From assembly GCF_000424065.1 (NCBI RefSeq), contig NZ_AUJE01000011.1, forward strand, positions 1 to 64,000: DNA of 64,000 bases. The letters run 5' to 3'. Below, in pieces: positions 30,001-37,775 of the stretch. This DNA comes from Selenomonas ruminantium subsp. ruminantium ATCC 12561. GTDB lineage: Bacteria > Bacillota > Negativicutes > Selenomonadales > Selenomonadaceae. Made by a program: the position numbers and the translations under genes. The notes below the pieces were generated by a model. It was not told the origin of the DNA. It did no database searches and saw nothing but the letters and a program-made list of their open reading frames with translations. How positions within the stretch are numbered: the stretch's first letter is position 1; each line of letters starts with the position of its first letter.

Positions 30001-30390
30001 ACGGATGCGGAATATGAACATTATACGGATTCCGGCGGCAAATCCGGCGGGCAGAAGGAAAAACTGGCCTATACCATTCTGGCTGCCAGCATCGTCTACA
30101 ATTTCGGTCTGCGGGGCCGCAGGGTGGGCGAACAGTCCTTCCGCTTTGTCGTGATTGATGAAGCATTCTTAAAGAGCTCCGATGAATCGGCAAGGTTTGG
30201 TCTGGAGCTTTTCCAAAAACTCGACTTGCAGCTGTTGGTGGTTACGCCTTTATTAAAGATTGCCACCATTGAGCCTTTTGTCCATCATGTAGGCTTTGTT
30301 TACCAGCGTGATGAGGAACACCGCTCCTACTTGCGCAACCTTACCATTGCGGAATTGCAGACAGAGAGAAACGCCCATAACCAAACGTGA
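26998..30390 (+). CDS. jetC: SMC-like condensin ATPase (JetC/MksB)
   Basis: A 1130-residue MukB/MksB-type SMC ATPase. Walker A GDVGSGKST is at 47-55. Two long coiled coils follow (about 230-480 and 640-920) around a hinge-like middle. The ABC signature SGGKSGGQKEKL begins at 1012 and Walker B FVVIDE is at 1050-1055. The start is GTG 26998, 7 nt after GAGGAGGGG; an ATG lies at 27013. No jetD (DUF3322/DUF2220 nuclease) gene follows: the next feature is a terminator and then a chemoreceptor gene. Function is therefore closer to a chromosome-organising MksBEF than to plasmid-cutting Wadjet, unless jetD lies elsewhere. Confidence 0.88.
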   Translation: MDLFTMNNAAEVPLGFRLQRLEVYNWGTFDEQVWSLELNGEMSLLTGDVGSGKSTLVDALLTLLVPPRKVTYNKAADASAKERSLASYVRGYYGQKRTENGGGRPEALRDKNKYSVILGVFADKNFGRTVTLAQVFWFPDETAASPKRFYVLAQKTLSITDRFSGIGGDMRTFRKNLERDSFIKTFDDYPQYGHEFRKIFGIRQVQAMDLFQQTVSMKKVDSLTSFVRQNMLEVPDTEQEVQLMLRQYHDLEAAHQAVQKAKQQQKMLQPIEKLGQSYAKASREQAETQAMQAVLESWYAQQDYQARAEQMTSMEQSLKQLEQKIAEQSRLVQEKQGELTALQGNIARNGGARLDEVRHQLDMVTEKKARCEEKRERFQQELSLLDMDIPADEQSFVTVHEHMNQRKTELEERQEELGREASEMRANRLEMEQEERRIQAEIDSLAQRKSNIPQKFIAIREEICRTLDLAESEMPFAGELIAVKEEEAEWEGAIERLLHSFGISLLVPEAHYGEVADFMEQHDLKMRMVYFRVPAYPEQVHDNAADDAVCRKLQLKEDSPLSAWLEAELLTRFNHICCESIKEFRQQRFALTKAGQVKAGGKRHEKDDRHDIHDQRHYVLGFSNLKKIQALQDEIISKREEQDFFRQKENQAKRAGQKLRKQSEAIVRAEVVASFTEINLEPLQQRMAQLQEQVEKLQVENDVLRQLQEEEQQLKAEIGREYAGLESARNQRSQLEERMRQTKNEMVNDEEIFVGTDAAEREKGYPLLQHYAALALEKMGSPQFDPQKRSIQQKEYNQWLNARAHQAGEDKRKNGEELVTAMTEFRQAYPEAGSELLSDPDSCADYVTLLQRLQEDDLPKFESRFSHLLRENTINQIALFQTHLDEACHEIRDRIALINDSLAEIDYNEGRYIQIECNPAVSDTISAFRRELRACTDDALCDNQENSYSEEKFQQVAKILERLQGRPGMTEIDARWRNEVIDVRNWFVFAASELWRNPVSGTDAEYEHYTDSGGKSGGQKEKLAYTILAASIVYNFGLRGRRVGEQSFRFVVIDEAFLKSSDESARFGLELFQKLDLQLLVVTPLLKIATIEPFVHHVGFVYQRDEEHRSYLRNLTIAELQTERNAHNQT

Positions 30391-30485
30391 ATAGTTCGTG
30401 AGGAAGTATACAATAAACATTTTCATGAAATATTAATGAAAAAATAATGATATAATGCATTAAAATAAGCTAAATCAGAAAAATG

Positions 30486-30517
30486 ACCATCAATCGAAAG
30501 GCGATTGATGGTTTTTT
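30486..30517 (+). terminator. Terminator of the jetABC operon
   Basis: An 11-bp stem ACCATCAATCG/CGATTGATGGT with a 5-nt loop, followed by T5-6, about 95 bp after the jetC stop. Confidence 0.85.
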
Positions 30518-30583
30518 CTTTAATTTGTATGAAAATAGCAATCAATTAGCAGATTTTGAATAAACTTTCCTAGTGCAAAAGTC

Positions 30584-30671
30584 CTAAACCTGTGATATGG
30601 TTTAGCAAGTGTTCGGGATAACACTGTGGGATAAGACGTAAGTACACTCGAGCGGCCGCAGGGATACGGCC
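30584..30671 (+). promoter_or_regulatory. Structured leader of the chemoreceptor gene
   Basis: Three consecutive predicted hairpins: CTAAACC/GGTTTAG (30584-30605), AGTGTT/AACACT (30608-30625) and GGCCG/CGGCC (30654-30671). GGGATA occurs three times (30615, 30628, 30661), falling wholly or mostly in the loops of hairpins two and three. It matches no riboswitch class I can name. CsrA-type binding to the GGA-containing loops is one idea. No clear promoter was found in 30520-30583. Confidence 0.4.
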
Positions 30672-30694
30672 AATGTAGAAAGGCATGTGAGGAA

Positions 30695-32401
30695 ATGAGA
30701 TTGAAAGATGTTCGGATTGGAGCGAAGATTTTGGTGCTGGTGGTTATCGGCATCGTCGGTATGGCAATTTTGAGTTTTTCAGGTTACAGTGCAATGAGCA
30801 AGGCGGGGGATGACCTTGACAACATGTACAATCGTAAGCTGAAAGCAACCCGTATGCTGGGCGATGAAATCAACTATATGCGTATGATTCAGGTACGCAT
30901 CGTAAAGCATATCATCGACCCCAAGGATGCAAAGATTAATGCCTCGATTGATGAGGCCATGAACAGTTATGAAACGAAGTGGCCGGAGTATAAGGAGCTG
31001 GGAATGCGTGCTGAGCAGGCCGCTGCCGAAATTCCTAATACGGAGAAAAAATGGGCAGAGTATAAAAATGGCATTCGGGAAGCCCGTAAGCTGGCTGATG
31101 CCGGTAAGCCTCAGGAAGCCTGGAACTATTACAAAGGCGTGGAAGCCGGTGTAACACAGGATCTTTTAAAGAGCTTGGTGGTTTTGCAGAAAGTGGCAGA
31201 TGACAATGCCGAGGCCCTCAATGAGGAAATTGCAGAACGCAATGCCAGTGAAATGTATTTGATGATCATTACGACTGTGCTGTGTTTTGCTGTACTGATG
31301 GGGATTGCCTTCTTCATCGTCCGGGATATTGTGACGAATCTGGACCGGATGGTTATGGAATGCAACCGCATGAAAGATGGGGACTTCAGACTCAATGGTT
31401 CTTATGAGCCGCGTGGTGACGAAATCGGTCAGATGGAAGCGGCTATGCAGGATATGCGCAAGACGCTTAATAAGCTGATGCGTCATGTCAGTGAATCCTC
31501 TGAACAGCTGGCTGCATCTTCTGAGGAACTTACCGCCAGCGCCGGTCAGGCTGCACAGGCCGCAACGCAGGTGGCCCAGTCCGCTACGGAAGTCGTTGAG
31601 TCCGTAGAACATCAGCAGCAGTCCGTAATGGACAGCAATGAAGCGGTTCAGAGTGCTGAAGCATCTGTAGAAGAAATCCGCCAGAAATCCGACCAGGTAG
31701 AGGCAAATTCCAATGCAGCGGCAACGCGTGCGGAAAAGGGCAATCAGGCAATCGATGCTTCTGTCCGTCAGATCAAGGACGTTGAGGAAACCGTTACGGC
31801 TTCGGCTAAGATGGTTGACCGTCTGGGTGAGCGTTCCAAGGAAATCGGCGAAATCGTAGATACCATGACGGGGATTGCGGAGCAGACCAACCTGCTCGCG
31901 CTGAATGCTTCCATCGAAGCTGCCCGCGCCGGTGAACATGGCCGCGGCTTTACGGTAGTAGCAGGTGAGGTTGGCAAGCTGGCACAGGAATCCAAGGAGT
32001 CCGCTGAAAAAATCGCCAGAATCATCAAGGAGATTCAGGGCGATACGGAAGAAGCCGTGCTCTCGATGCGTGCGGGCCGGGAAGCGGTAGTCGAAGGTGC
32101 ACAGAGCGTAGAATCCCTGCGTACCATGTTTGAGGAAATCAATCAGCTTGTAGTCGGTGTATCCGGCGAAATCACGCAGGTAACGGAATCCATCAATGCC
32201 ATGGCCGATGCGACCAACGATATCGCCAGCGAAATGAACGATATCAACAGCTACAGCGGCAAGGTGGCCAGCGAAATGCAGGCCGTATCCGCTGCTACGG
32301 AAGAACAGTCTGCTTCGGCTGAAGAAATTGCTGCAGCCAGCGAGTCCCTGGCAAAACTTGCGCAGGACCAGCAGGAAGCATTGTCTAAGTTCCGTTTTTA
32401 A
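30695..32401 (+). CDS. Methyl-accepting chemotaxis protein with 4-helix-bundle sensor
   Basis: A 568-residue transmembrane chemoreceptor. The first membrane helix (~10-30) and second (~188-210) bracket a periplasmic, mostly helical 4HB_MCP-type sensor domain. A HAMP domain follows (~211-265), then a long signalling domain with the canonical hairpin tip [27 protein letters not shown] precedes the ATG. It has a structured 5' leader and is followed by a cluster of hairpin repeat elements. The ligand is unknown. Its presence implies a motile cell, as expected for Selenomonas. Confidence 0.93.
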   Translation: MRLKDVRIGAKILVLVVIGIVGMAILSFSGYSAMSKAGDDLDNMYNRKLKATRMLGDEINYMRMIQVRIVKHIIDPKDAKINASIDEAMNSYETKWPEYKELGMRAEQAAAEIPNTEKKWAEYKNGIREARKLADAGKPQEAWNYYKGVEAGVTQDLLKSLVVLQKVADDNAEALNEEIAERNASEMYLMIITTVLCFAVLMGIAFFIVRDIVTNLDRMVMECNRMKDGDFRLNGSYEPRGDEIGQMEAAMQDMRKTLNKLMRHVSESSEQLAASSEELTASAGQAAQAATQVAQSATEVVESVEHQQQSVMDSNEAVQSAEASVEEIRQKSDQVEANSNAAATRAEKGNQAIDASVRQIKDVEETVTASAKMVDRLGERSKEIGEIVDTMTGIAEQTNLLALNASIEAARAGEHGRGFTVVAGEVGKLAQESKESAEKIARIIKEIQGDTEEAVLSMRAGREAVVEGAQSVESLRTMFEEINQLVVGVSGEITQVTESINAMADATNDIASEMNDINSYSGKVASEMQAVSAATEEQSASAEEIAAASESLAKLAQDQQEALSKFRF

Positions 32402-32418
32402 CATCGAGCAATAAAGAC

Positions 32419-32498
32419 GCGCGGTGACTGGTAATACCTTTCCTTCGCCATAGACAAGCTTGTCAAAAGCTGCGGAAAGGCATCACCAGTCACCGCGC
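32419..32498 (-). repeat. Hairpin element copy A1 (type I core)
   Basis: An 80-nt inverted-repeat element in the gap after the chemoreceptor. The outer arm of 14 bp (GCGCGGTGACTGGT and complement) is perfect. The inner arm CCTTTCC/GGAAAGG is separated from it by AAT-A against C-ATC. The loop contains GACAAGCTTGTC. The A.C mismatches on the plus strand become G.U pairs on the minus strand, so minus is taken as the functional strand. Confidence 0.85.
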
Positions 32499-32534
32499 TT
32501 AGTGCGTACATGGATTCCGGCGTGGTGCTAAGAC

Positions 32535-32617
32535 GCCCGAGGGGGCCGGTCATATTTTTCCTCTGCTTAGACAAGCTTGTCAAACGCGACGGAAAAACAC
32601 GACCGGCCCCCTCGGGC
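32535..32617 (-). repeat. Hairpin element copy A2 (type II core)
   Basis: A 17-bp perfect outer arm GCCCGAGGGGGCCGGTC, different in sequence from A1 but equally well paired. The inner arm TTTTTCC/GGAAAAA again has two A.C positions that become G.U on the minus strand. The core reads (minus) TTTGACAAGCTTGTCTAAG. Confidence 0.85.
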
Positions 32618-32647
32618 TTAGTGCATGCATTACATGGATGTGTAAAG

Positions 32648-32730
32648 GCGCGCAGCGGCTGGTAATAACGTCACTTCGCCATAGACAGGCTTGTCAAAAG
32701 CTGCGGAAAAACATCACCAGTCTCACGGGC
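32648..32730 (-). repeat. Hairpin element copy A3 (degenerate)
   Basis: Same core as A1 (minus: CTTTTGACAAGCCTGTC), but the outer arms no longer match (GCGCGCAGCGGCTGGT against a GCCCGTGAGACTGGT-type arm). Only CTGGT and a few inner bases still pair. Reads as a decayed or hybrid copy. Confidence 0.7.
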
Positions 32731-32784
32731 TTATTGCGTACATTACAGTTATATGTTAAGACGATTCAAGAGGGCTAAAACTAA

Positions 32785-32867
32785 GGCGGGAGGGAGAGGC
32801 GATGGCTTTCGGCAGCGTTTGACAAGCCTGTCTAAGCAGACGAAAGTCATTGCCTCTCCCTTCCGCC
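32785..32867 (+). repeat. Hairpin element copy A4 (opposite orientation)
   Basis: A 16-bp outer arm GGCGGGAGGGAGAGGC with one G.U. The inner arm GATGGCTTTCG/CGAAAGTCATT has two more G.U pairs, this time on the plus strand. The core GCGTTTGACAAGCCTGTC is also in plus orientation, consistent with the wobble rule seen in the minus-oriented copies. Confidence 0.85.
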
Positions 32868-32898
32868 GCCTTTCGCCTCGAAAAAAATTTTCTTAATC

Positions 32899-32935
32899 AA
32901 AAAAAAGCAAGCCGCGTTATGCAGCCTGCTTTTTG
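32899..32935 (-). terminator. Terminator of the YgbA-family gene
   Basis: On the minus strand, stem GCAGGCTGC/GCGGCTTGC with two wobble pairs and an ATAAC loop, followed by T8. Confidence 0.8.
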
Positions 32936-32939
32936 GGGG

Positions 32940-33401
32940 TTATTTCTTTTCCTTGCGGTCTTTAGCGCGCTTTTTAGCGGCTTCTTCTTTTGCCTTTACT
33001 TTGTCGCTGATTTTCTTTTCTTGCTGGAACTTGGCGTAATCTACGCCCATGCTGGCTAGTTTGTGTTTGATGGCCATCATCGGGTGGGACAGGAACATGC
33101 GTTTCTGCGTGCCGTTCATAATGGCCATGAATTCCTGTGCCTGTTTGGCGCCAAAGCACATAGCGGCACGGTCACAGCGGTCGCAGATGGGCTTGGTGAT
33201 GCCGTATGGACAGCGGTTCATCTTGGTCATCACCGTGGCGAGCAGTGCTGTGCATTTGGGGCAGAGCTTATCGTCCTTGGTGTCATGGTGTTTGTGGCAG
33301 TAAAGGCCGAAGGTCTTTTTGATGTTTTCCTTTTCCTTCGGAATATTGTTTTTGATTTCTACCGGCTTGCGCTTGGGCAGAAAACGCGAAAAAATGCTCA
33401 T
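32940..33401 (-). CDS. YgbA-family (nitrous oxide-stimulated promoter) protein
   Basis: A 153-residue protein of the YgbA_NO family, linked in E. coli to nitrosative stress. The conserved Cys-rich pattern is visible: LYCHKHH, LCPKCTALL, RCPYG, KPICDRC and CF, followed by AIMNGTQKRMFLSHPMMAIKH. The clustered Cys/His residues suggest metal or Fe-S binding. The C-terminal ~30 residues are a Lys/Glu-rich tail. It is monocistronic, convergent with the chemoreceptor, and separated from it by the hairpin element cluster. Confidence 0.85.
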   Translation of the reverse strand: MSIFSRFLPKRKPVEIKNNIPKEKENIKKTFGLYCHKHHDTKDDKLCPKCTALLATVMTKMNRCPYGITKPICDRCDRAAMCFGAKQAQEFMAIMNGTQKRMFLSHPMMAIKHKLASMGVDYAKFQQEKKISDKVKAKEEAAKKRAKDRKEKK

Positions 33402-33492
33402 GGTCGTATCACCTTTCGATTATGGATATATAATACACCCTCTTATTTTAATGGCATTTTAGGATAAAAGCAAGGGCAAGGGTGGAATACTC

Positions 33493-33520
33493 TTGACCTG
33501 CCGTGGTTTTTTAGTATAAT
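33493..33520 (+). promoter_or_regulatory. Promoter of the degS-tmk-rsmA operon
   Basis: TTGACC (33493-33498), a 16-bp spacer and TATAAT (33515-33520). It lies ahead of a run of six closely spaced plus-strand genes. Confidence 0.65.
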
Positions 33521-33550
33521 TTAAAGTGTAAGATTGTATTTCGTAAAGAA

Positions 33551-33757
33551 TTGAGGGTGGAGAAAATAGAATTCATTAAGACTCACGGGAAAGTTATTAC
33601 CAATATCCTCGTTGTCCTTTTGGTCATTTTGGCAGTTTACACCAAATTGCAGGAAAATGGTATGGAGTCCCTGTTCAAACTGACGGATTTGTATATTTTG
33701 GCAGGGGGCATTTTGGGGCTGCTGGTGATTCGTTTTATCGGCAAGCGTAAAAAATAA
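33551..33757 (+). CDS. Small two-helix membrane protein, unknown
   Basis: Up to 68 residues with two hydrophobic segments (NILVVLLVILAVY and LYILAGGILGLLVIRFI) and a basic tail GKRKK. I do not recognise a family. The start is uncertain. TTG 33551 has only weak pairing upstream, and GTG 33557 overlaps GGGTGGAG, which itself would suit a non-standard start a few codons later. It lies 24 nt after the predicted transcription start and 39 nt before degS, so it is the leader gene of that operon. Confidence 0.6.
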   Translation: MRVEKIEFIKTHGKVITNILVVLLVILAVYTKLQENGMESLFKLTDLYILAGGILGLLVIRFIGKRKK

Positions 33758-33796
33758 GTTTTTATAACGAGGTGCGGCAGCATTAAGGAGGCCAAT

Positions 33797-35077
33797 ATGG
33801 CAGACCAGCATGGTGGGAGCCTCCCTGCCGAAATGGGCGGGATGCAGGCACAGTCCCTGAAAAAAATATTAAGCAACACCATAAACACCATAGAAGATAA
33901 CAAAACACAGATTTTTGAAATCTACGAGACTGCCCGCTCGGAAGTGGAAAGCAGCCGCAAGCTGCTCGAGGATTTGCGGGAGCAGACCCGGAAGACCATA
34001 GAACGGGTCGATGCCCTCTCCAAACAGGAGCAGCAGGAAAAGCAAAAGCTGGTCAAGGTCAGCAGCAACTTTCAGAATTATTCTGAGGAAAAGGTGCGGG
34101 AAAGCTATGAAGCGGTAAAAAATGTGCAGGTATCCTTGGGCGTGGAACGGGAGAAGGAAGCAAATCTCCGTTCCCAGCGGGATAAGCTGGAACTGCGCCT
34201 GCGGAATTTGCAGATTATGCTGGCTCAGGCAGAGCATTTGGCCCTGGCTGTTGGTTCAGTTCTTTCCTATTTAAGTACACAGGTCAATGGCGTAATCTGG
34301 AAAATCGAAGCCGTACAAAAGGAAAAATTTGTGGGAGCACGGATTATCAAGGCGCAAGAGGAAGAACGCTACCGTATTTCCCGGGAAATTCATGATGGGC
34401 CGGCGCAGGATTTGGCCAACCTTATTTTCCAGACTTCGATTGCTGAAAAACTGGTGGACTATGACCCGGACGAAGCCAAGCACACCTTACAGGAACTGCG
34501 TCAGCAGATGCGGGACTGTTTGGGCAGTGTGCGGGAAGTTATTTTCGATATGCGCCCCATGGCTCTGGACGATTTGGGACTGGTGCCGGCACTTAATCAG
34601 CTTATTGGCCGTCTGGCTTCGCGGGGGACGCTGGCTATTGATTATTCCATGGACGGCAAGGTATATGATTTGCCCAAGCATGTAGAGATAGCTATTTTCC
34701 GCATTGTGCAGGAGGCACTGAATAATATCTGTCATCATGCGGAGGTGGACAGGGCAAAGGTCAGGTTATTGTACTCCAAAACGGCAGTATCGGTACTGGT
34801 GGAGGACAATGGCAAGGGCTTTGACCCGGAGGCAAAACCGGAAGCCTTAGATGAAAATGGTGAACCTTTGCCGCCGGAACTTGCGGAAGCACATAACCAT
34901 TTTGGTTTAATGGGCATGGAGGAAAGGGCCAGAATTATCGGCGCGGATTTTAAACTCACGTCTGCACCGGGCGAAGGCACGCGGGTACATCTGCGTGTAC
35001 CACTGCAGGTCCCGCAGGATGACACCAAAGAGGTAAAGGTAATCAAGACTCCCGAAAAAAAGGGCAGAGGTAAATGA
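33797..35077 (+). CDS. DegS-like cytosolic sensor histidine kinase
   Basis: A 426-residue two-component kinase without membrane segments. An N-terminal coiled-coil sensor region (~15-150, DegS type) is followed by a HisKA_3 dimerisation domain with the phospho-acceptor H199 (SREIHDGPAQDLANL) and a HATPase_c domain (NNICHHAEV, VEDNGKGFDP, FGLMGMEERA). AAGGAGG precedes the ATG. Its stop overlaps the next start by 4 nt. No DegU-type response regulator gene is adjacent or anywhere in the window, so the partner is unlinked. Confidence 0.9.
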   Translation: MADQHGGSLPAEMGGMQAQSLKKILSNTINTIEDNKTQIFEIYETARSEVESSRKLLEDLREQTRKTIERVDALSKQEQQEKQKLVKVSSNFQNYSEEKVRESYEAVKNVQVSLGVEREKEANLRSQRDKLELRLRNLQIMLAQAEHLALAVGSVLSYLSTQVNGVIWKIEAVQKEKFVGARIIKAQEEERYRISREIHDGPAQDLANLIFQTSIAEKLVDYDPDEAKHTLQELRQQMRDCLGSVREVIFDMRPMALDDLGLVPALNQLIGRLASRGTLAIDYSMDGKVYDLPKHVEIAIFRIVQEALNNICHHAEVDRAKVRLLYSKTAVSVLVEDNGKGFDPEAKPEALDENGEPLPPELAEAHNHFGLMGMEERARIIGADFKLTSAPGEGTRVHLRVPLQVPQDDTKEVKVIKTPEKKGRGK

Positions 35078-36540
35078 CAACAGAGCAAAACCAATTGCGA
35101 GCGCCGGTTGCGGAGGCGATGAAAGCCTACGCGGGAGACGGCGCTCTCGCATTTCATACACCGGGGCACAAGCAGGGGCTGGGGGCACATCCACTCCTGC
35201 GGCAGCTTATAACCCCGCAGGGATTAAAAGAGGAAGTCTCCCTGATGGAGGAACTCGATGACCTCCATGAACCGACCATGTGCATAAAAGAAGCGCAGGA
35301 ACTTGCGGCGCAGCTCTATGGAGCCGATGCCGCTTATTTCATGATTAACGGCACGAGCGGGGCCATCCATGCGATGATTATGGGAACGCTAAGCCCCGGC
35401 GATACGGTACTGGTGCCCCGCAATGCGCATCGTTCAATGATTGGTGCACTGATTCTGGCCGGTGTTACGCCAGTTTATATTCAGCCACGTATTGATAAAG
35501 TTTTGGGAATTCCCATGGGGCTGGAATTAAAAGATATCGTGGCAACGGCAGACGAACACCCGGAAGCCAAAGCGCTTTTGCTGGTCTATCCTACGTATTA
35601 TGGCGTAACCATTGATCTGGCGGCTGTGGCAGCGTTTGTTCATAGTCGTGATATGCTGCTGCTGGTGGATGAGGCACATGGCCCTCATTTGAAATTCAGC
35701 GATAAGCTGCCGCAGCAGGCATTAGATGCTGGCGCGGATATGGCGGCACAGAGTACCCATAAGATTTTGGGCTCTATGACGCAGACCTCCATATTACTGG
35801 CGCGTTCGGCTCGCGTGGATTTGGAGCGGGTGCGCTCGGCGGCCAGCCTTTTGCAGTCCACGAGTCCCAATCAGCTGTTATTGGCGTCACTTGATATTGC
35901 CCGCCTGCAGATGGCCGAGCAGGGAACGGAACTAGTAAACCGGGCGGTAAACCTCGCGGAAAAACTGCGGCAGGCGGTCAATGAAATTCCCGGCTTGTGT
36001 AGTTTTGGGGCAGATTATCTGCCAGACGGTGAGTCATTGGATTTGACCAAGGTCACGGTAAGTGTCCGCAGGCTGGGCATTACCGGTGTGCAGGCCGAGT
36101 CCATTCTGCGCCATCAGTATAAGATTCAGTGTGAGCTGTCCGATGCCTACAATCTGCTCTTTATCATTTCCTATGCAGATACGGAAGCACAGGTACGGAT
36201 TTTGACCAATGCCCTGCAGGGGCTGGCTGAGCAGTTTGCCGGGGCGCAGGAACTTGTCCTGCCCGTGGAGATTCCGCCGGTACCTTCTTTGGGGCTTGAA
36301 CCGCGGGCGGCGTTTTTTGCCGGACGGGAGACTATCGACTTTGAGGAAGCGGCTGGCTGTATTGCCGCTGAACAGGTGATGTTCTATCCGCCGGGAATTC
36401 CCATATTGGCGCCCGGCGATGTGATTGAACCGGCGGCCATGTACTATATCCGCAGTATGCAGCAATTGGGGCTGAAAGTCGTTGGCCCCGCGGATACGAC
36501 ACTCAAAACCATCCAAATTGTGAGGGATAAGAACAGATGA
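35074..36540 (+). CDS. PLP-dependent Orn/Lys/Arg decarboxylase-family protein (YaaO/SpeA-like)
   Basis: A 488-residue fold-type I PLP enzyme. The PLP lysine is K230 in STHKILGSMTQTS, and the family hallmarks FHTPGHKQG, NGTSGAIHAMIM and VDEAHGPHLKF are present. Members decarboxylate arginine, lysine or ornithine, but the substrate is not readable. The order decarboxylase-tmk matches the yaaO-tmk arrangement of Bacillus. It overlaps degS and tmk by 4 nt on each side. It is unrelated to the eukaryotic-type lysine/ornithine decarboxylase described from S. ruminantium. Confidence 0.88.
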   Translation: MTTEQNQLRAPVAEAMKAYAGDGALAFHTPGHKQGLGAHPLLRQLITPQGLKEEVSLMEELDDLHEPTMCIKEAQELAAQLYGADAAYFMINGTSGAIHAMIMGTLSPGDTVLVPRNAHRSMIGALILAGVTPVYIQPRIDKVLGIPMGLELKDIVATADEHPEAKALLLVYPTYYGVTIDLAAVAAFVHSRDMLLLVDEAHGPHLKFSDKLPQQALDAGADMAAQSTHKILGSMTQTSILLARSARVDLERVRSAASLLQSTSPNQLLLASLDIARLQMAEQGTELVNRAVNLAEKLRQAVNEIPGLCSFGADYLPDGESLDLTKVTVSVRRLGITGVQAESILRHQYKIQCELSDAYNLLFIISYADTEAQVRILTNALQGLAEQFAGAQELVLPVEIPPVPSLGLEPRAAFFAGRETIDFEEAAGCIAAEQVMFYPPGIPILAPGDVIEPAAMYYIRSMQQLGLKVVGPADTTLKTIQIVRDKNR

Positions 36541-37211
36541 AAGGCAAGTTAATCATAATTGAAGCTGGCGACGGCAGCGGCAAGGCAACACAGACCAAGG
36601 CACTCTACGACCATCTGAAAGCAGATGGTCATAAGGTACACCGCATTGAGTTTCCCGATTATGCCGATGATTCCTCGGCGCTCGTGCGCATGTACTTAGG
36701 CGGCGCCTTTGGCGAAAAGGCAGCCGATGTGAATGCCTTTGCGGCATCGACCTTTTTTGCCGTTGACCGGTTTGCCTCCTATCAGCGCAAGTGGCGCGAT
36801 TATTACGAGGCTGGCGATATCATTTTGGCTGACCGCTATACTACGAGCAATATGGTGCATCAGGCCGTAAAACTCACGGATAAAGACGAGCGGGAGGCTT
36901 TTTTGGACTGGCTCTGGGATTTTGAGTTCGTCAAAATGGGCCTGCCGGTGCCGGATAAGGTGATTTTCCTCGATATGGCACCAGAGGTAGCCGATAAGCT
37001 CATTGCGGCCCGGGCTGAGGAAACAGCAACGAAAAAGGACATTCATGAGCGGGATACCGCTTATTTGCACCGCTGTCACGCAGCTTATCTAGAACTGGCC
37101 GACAAATATAAATGGGATAAAGTCATTTGCAACGCCGGGGAAGATCCCCGTAGTATTGATGCAATCCATCAGGAGGTTTACACGCTGGTGGAGCAGATGT
37201 TAAAGAAGTAA
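36537..37211 (+). CDS. tmk: Thymidylate kinase-family protein
   Basis: Converts dTMP to dTDP for DNA synthesis. The P-loop EAGDGSGKATQ replaces the more usual EGxDGAGKSTQ, with Ala where Ser is common. DRYTTSNMVHQ matches the DR(Y/F) motif, and VIFLDMAPEVA is the substrate region. At 224 residues it is slightly long. It has a 4-nt overlap with the decarboxylase gene and a 9-nt gap to rnmV. The altered P-loop is a small oddity shared with some Firmicutes homologues. Confidence 0.88.
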   Translation: MKGKLIIIEAGDGSGKATQTKALYDHLKADGHKVHRIEFPDYADDSSALVRMYLGGAFGEKAADVNAFAASTFFAVDRFASYQRKWRDYYEAGDIILADRYTTSNMVHQAVKLTDKDEREAFLDWLWDFEFVKMGLPVPDKVIFLDMAPEVADKLIAARAEETATKKDIHERDTAYLHRCHAAYLELADKYKWDKVICNAGEDPRSIDAIHQEVYTLVEQMLKK

Positions 37212-37220
37212 GGAGTTACC

Positions 37221-37775
37221 ATGATAAAGGAAGTTTTGGTGGTGGAGGGCAAGATGGACGTTGTGGCCATCGACAAGGCCGTGGAGGCCGATTGCATCAT
37301 CACCGAAGGATTTAATCTCAAAAAACAGGCGTTAAAAAATATCGAGCAGGCTTATAAAAAGCGGGGCATCATCATCATGACGGACCCGGACTCGGCAGGC
37401 GAGCGAATTCGTAGCTATCTCACTAAGCGCTTCCCCAATGCCAAGCACGCCTTTGTGCCGGTGGAAGATGCCACGGATAATGACGATATCGGCATCGAAC
37501 AGGCAAAGCCTGACGCCATTCGCAAGGCCTTGGAGAAAGTCCGCACCATGGACTGGGAGCCGACCAATAATTTCAGCGGGGCAGATTTAATCGTCAATGA
37601 CCTGTCCGGAGCAAATGCCGCCGCCAGCCGCCGGGCAAAATTGGGTGCGAAGTTGGGCTTGGGCTTTGCCAATGCCAAGACCTTTTTGAAGCGGCTCAAT
37701 CATTACGGCGTGACGCGGGAAGAATTTGAACGTGCCGTAGCAGAACTGAATGCAGAAGGGGAGGAAAACGCATGA
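37221..37775 (+). CDS. rnmV: Ribonuclease M5
   Basis: A Toprim-domain RNase that matures the ends of 5S rRNA. It has 184 residues. The catalytic Toprim residues are visible in VVEGKMD (E at 10) and MTDPDSAGERIR (DxD). AAGGAG precedes the ATG. It overlaps rsmA by 4 nt, the conserved Firmicutes pair. Confidence 0.93.
   Translation: MIKEVLVVEGKMDVVAIDKAVEADCIITEGFNLKKQALKNIEQAYKKRGIIIMTDPDSAGERIRSYLTKRFPNAKHAFVPVEDATDNDDIGIEQAKPDAIRKALEKVRTMDWEPTNNFSGADLIVNDLSGANAAASRRAKLGAKLGLGFANAKTFLKRLNHYGVTREEFERAVAELNAEGEENA

Noticed and set aside
24895-30390. A complete Wadjet defence system
   Set aside because: No jetD-like nuclease gene follows or precedes the three genes.
30560-30694. Cyclic di-GMP-I riboswitch ahead of the chemoreceptor
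   Set aside because: GCAAAA and CCTAAACC occur, but the paired halves, the GAAA tetraloop hairpin and the closing stem of that class are not present in the right order.
31166-32404. A 412-codon minus-strand frame over the chemoreceptor gene
   Set aside because: A mirror of the repetitive Ala/Glu-rich MCP signalling domain.
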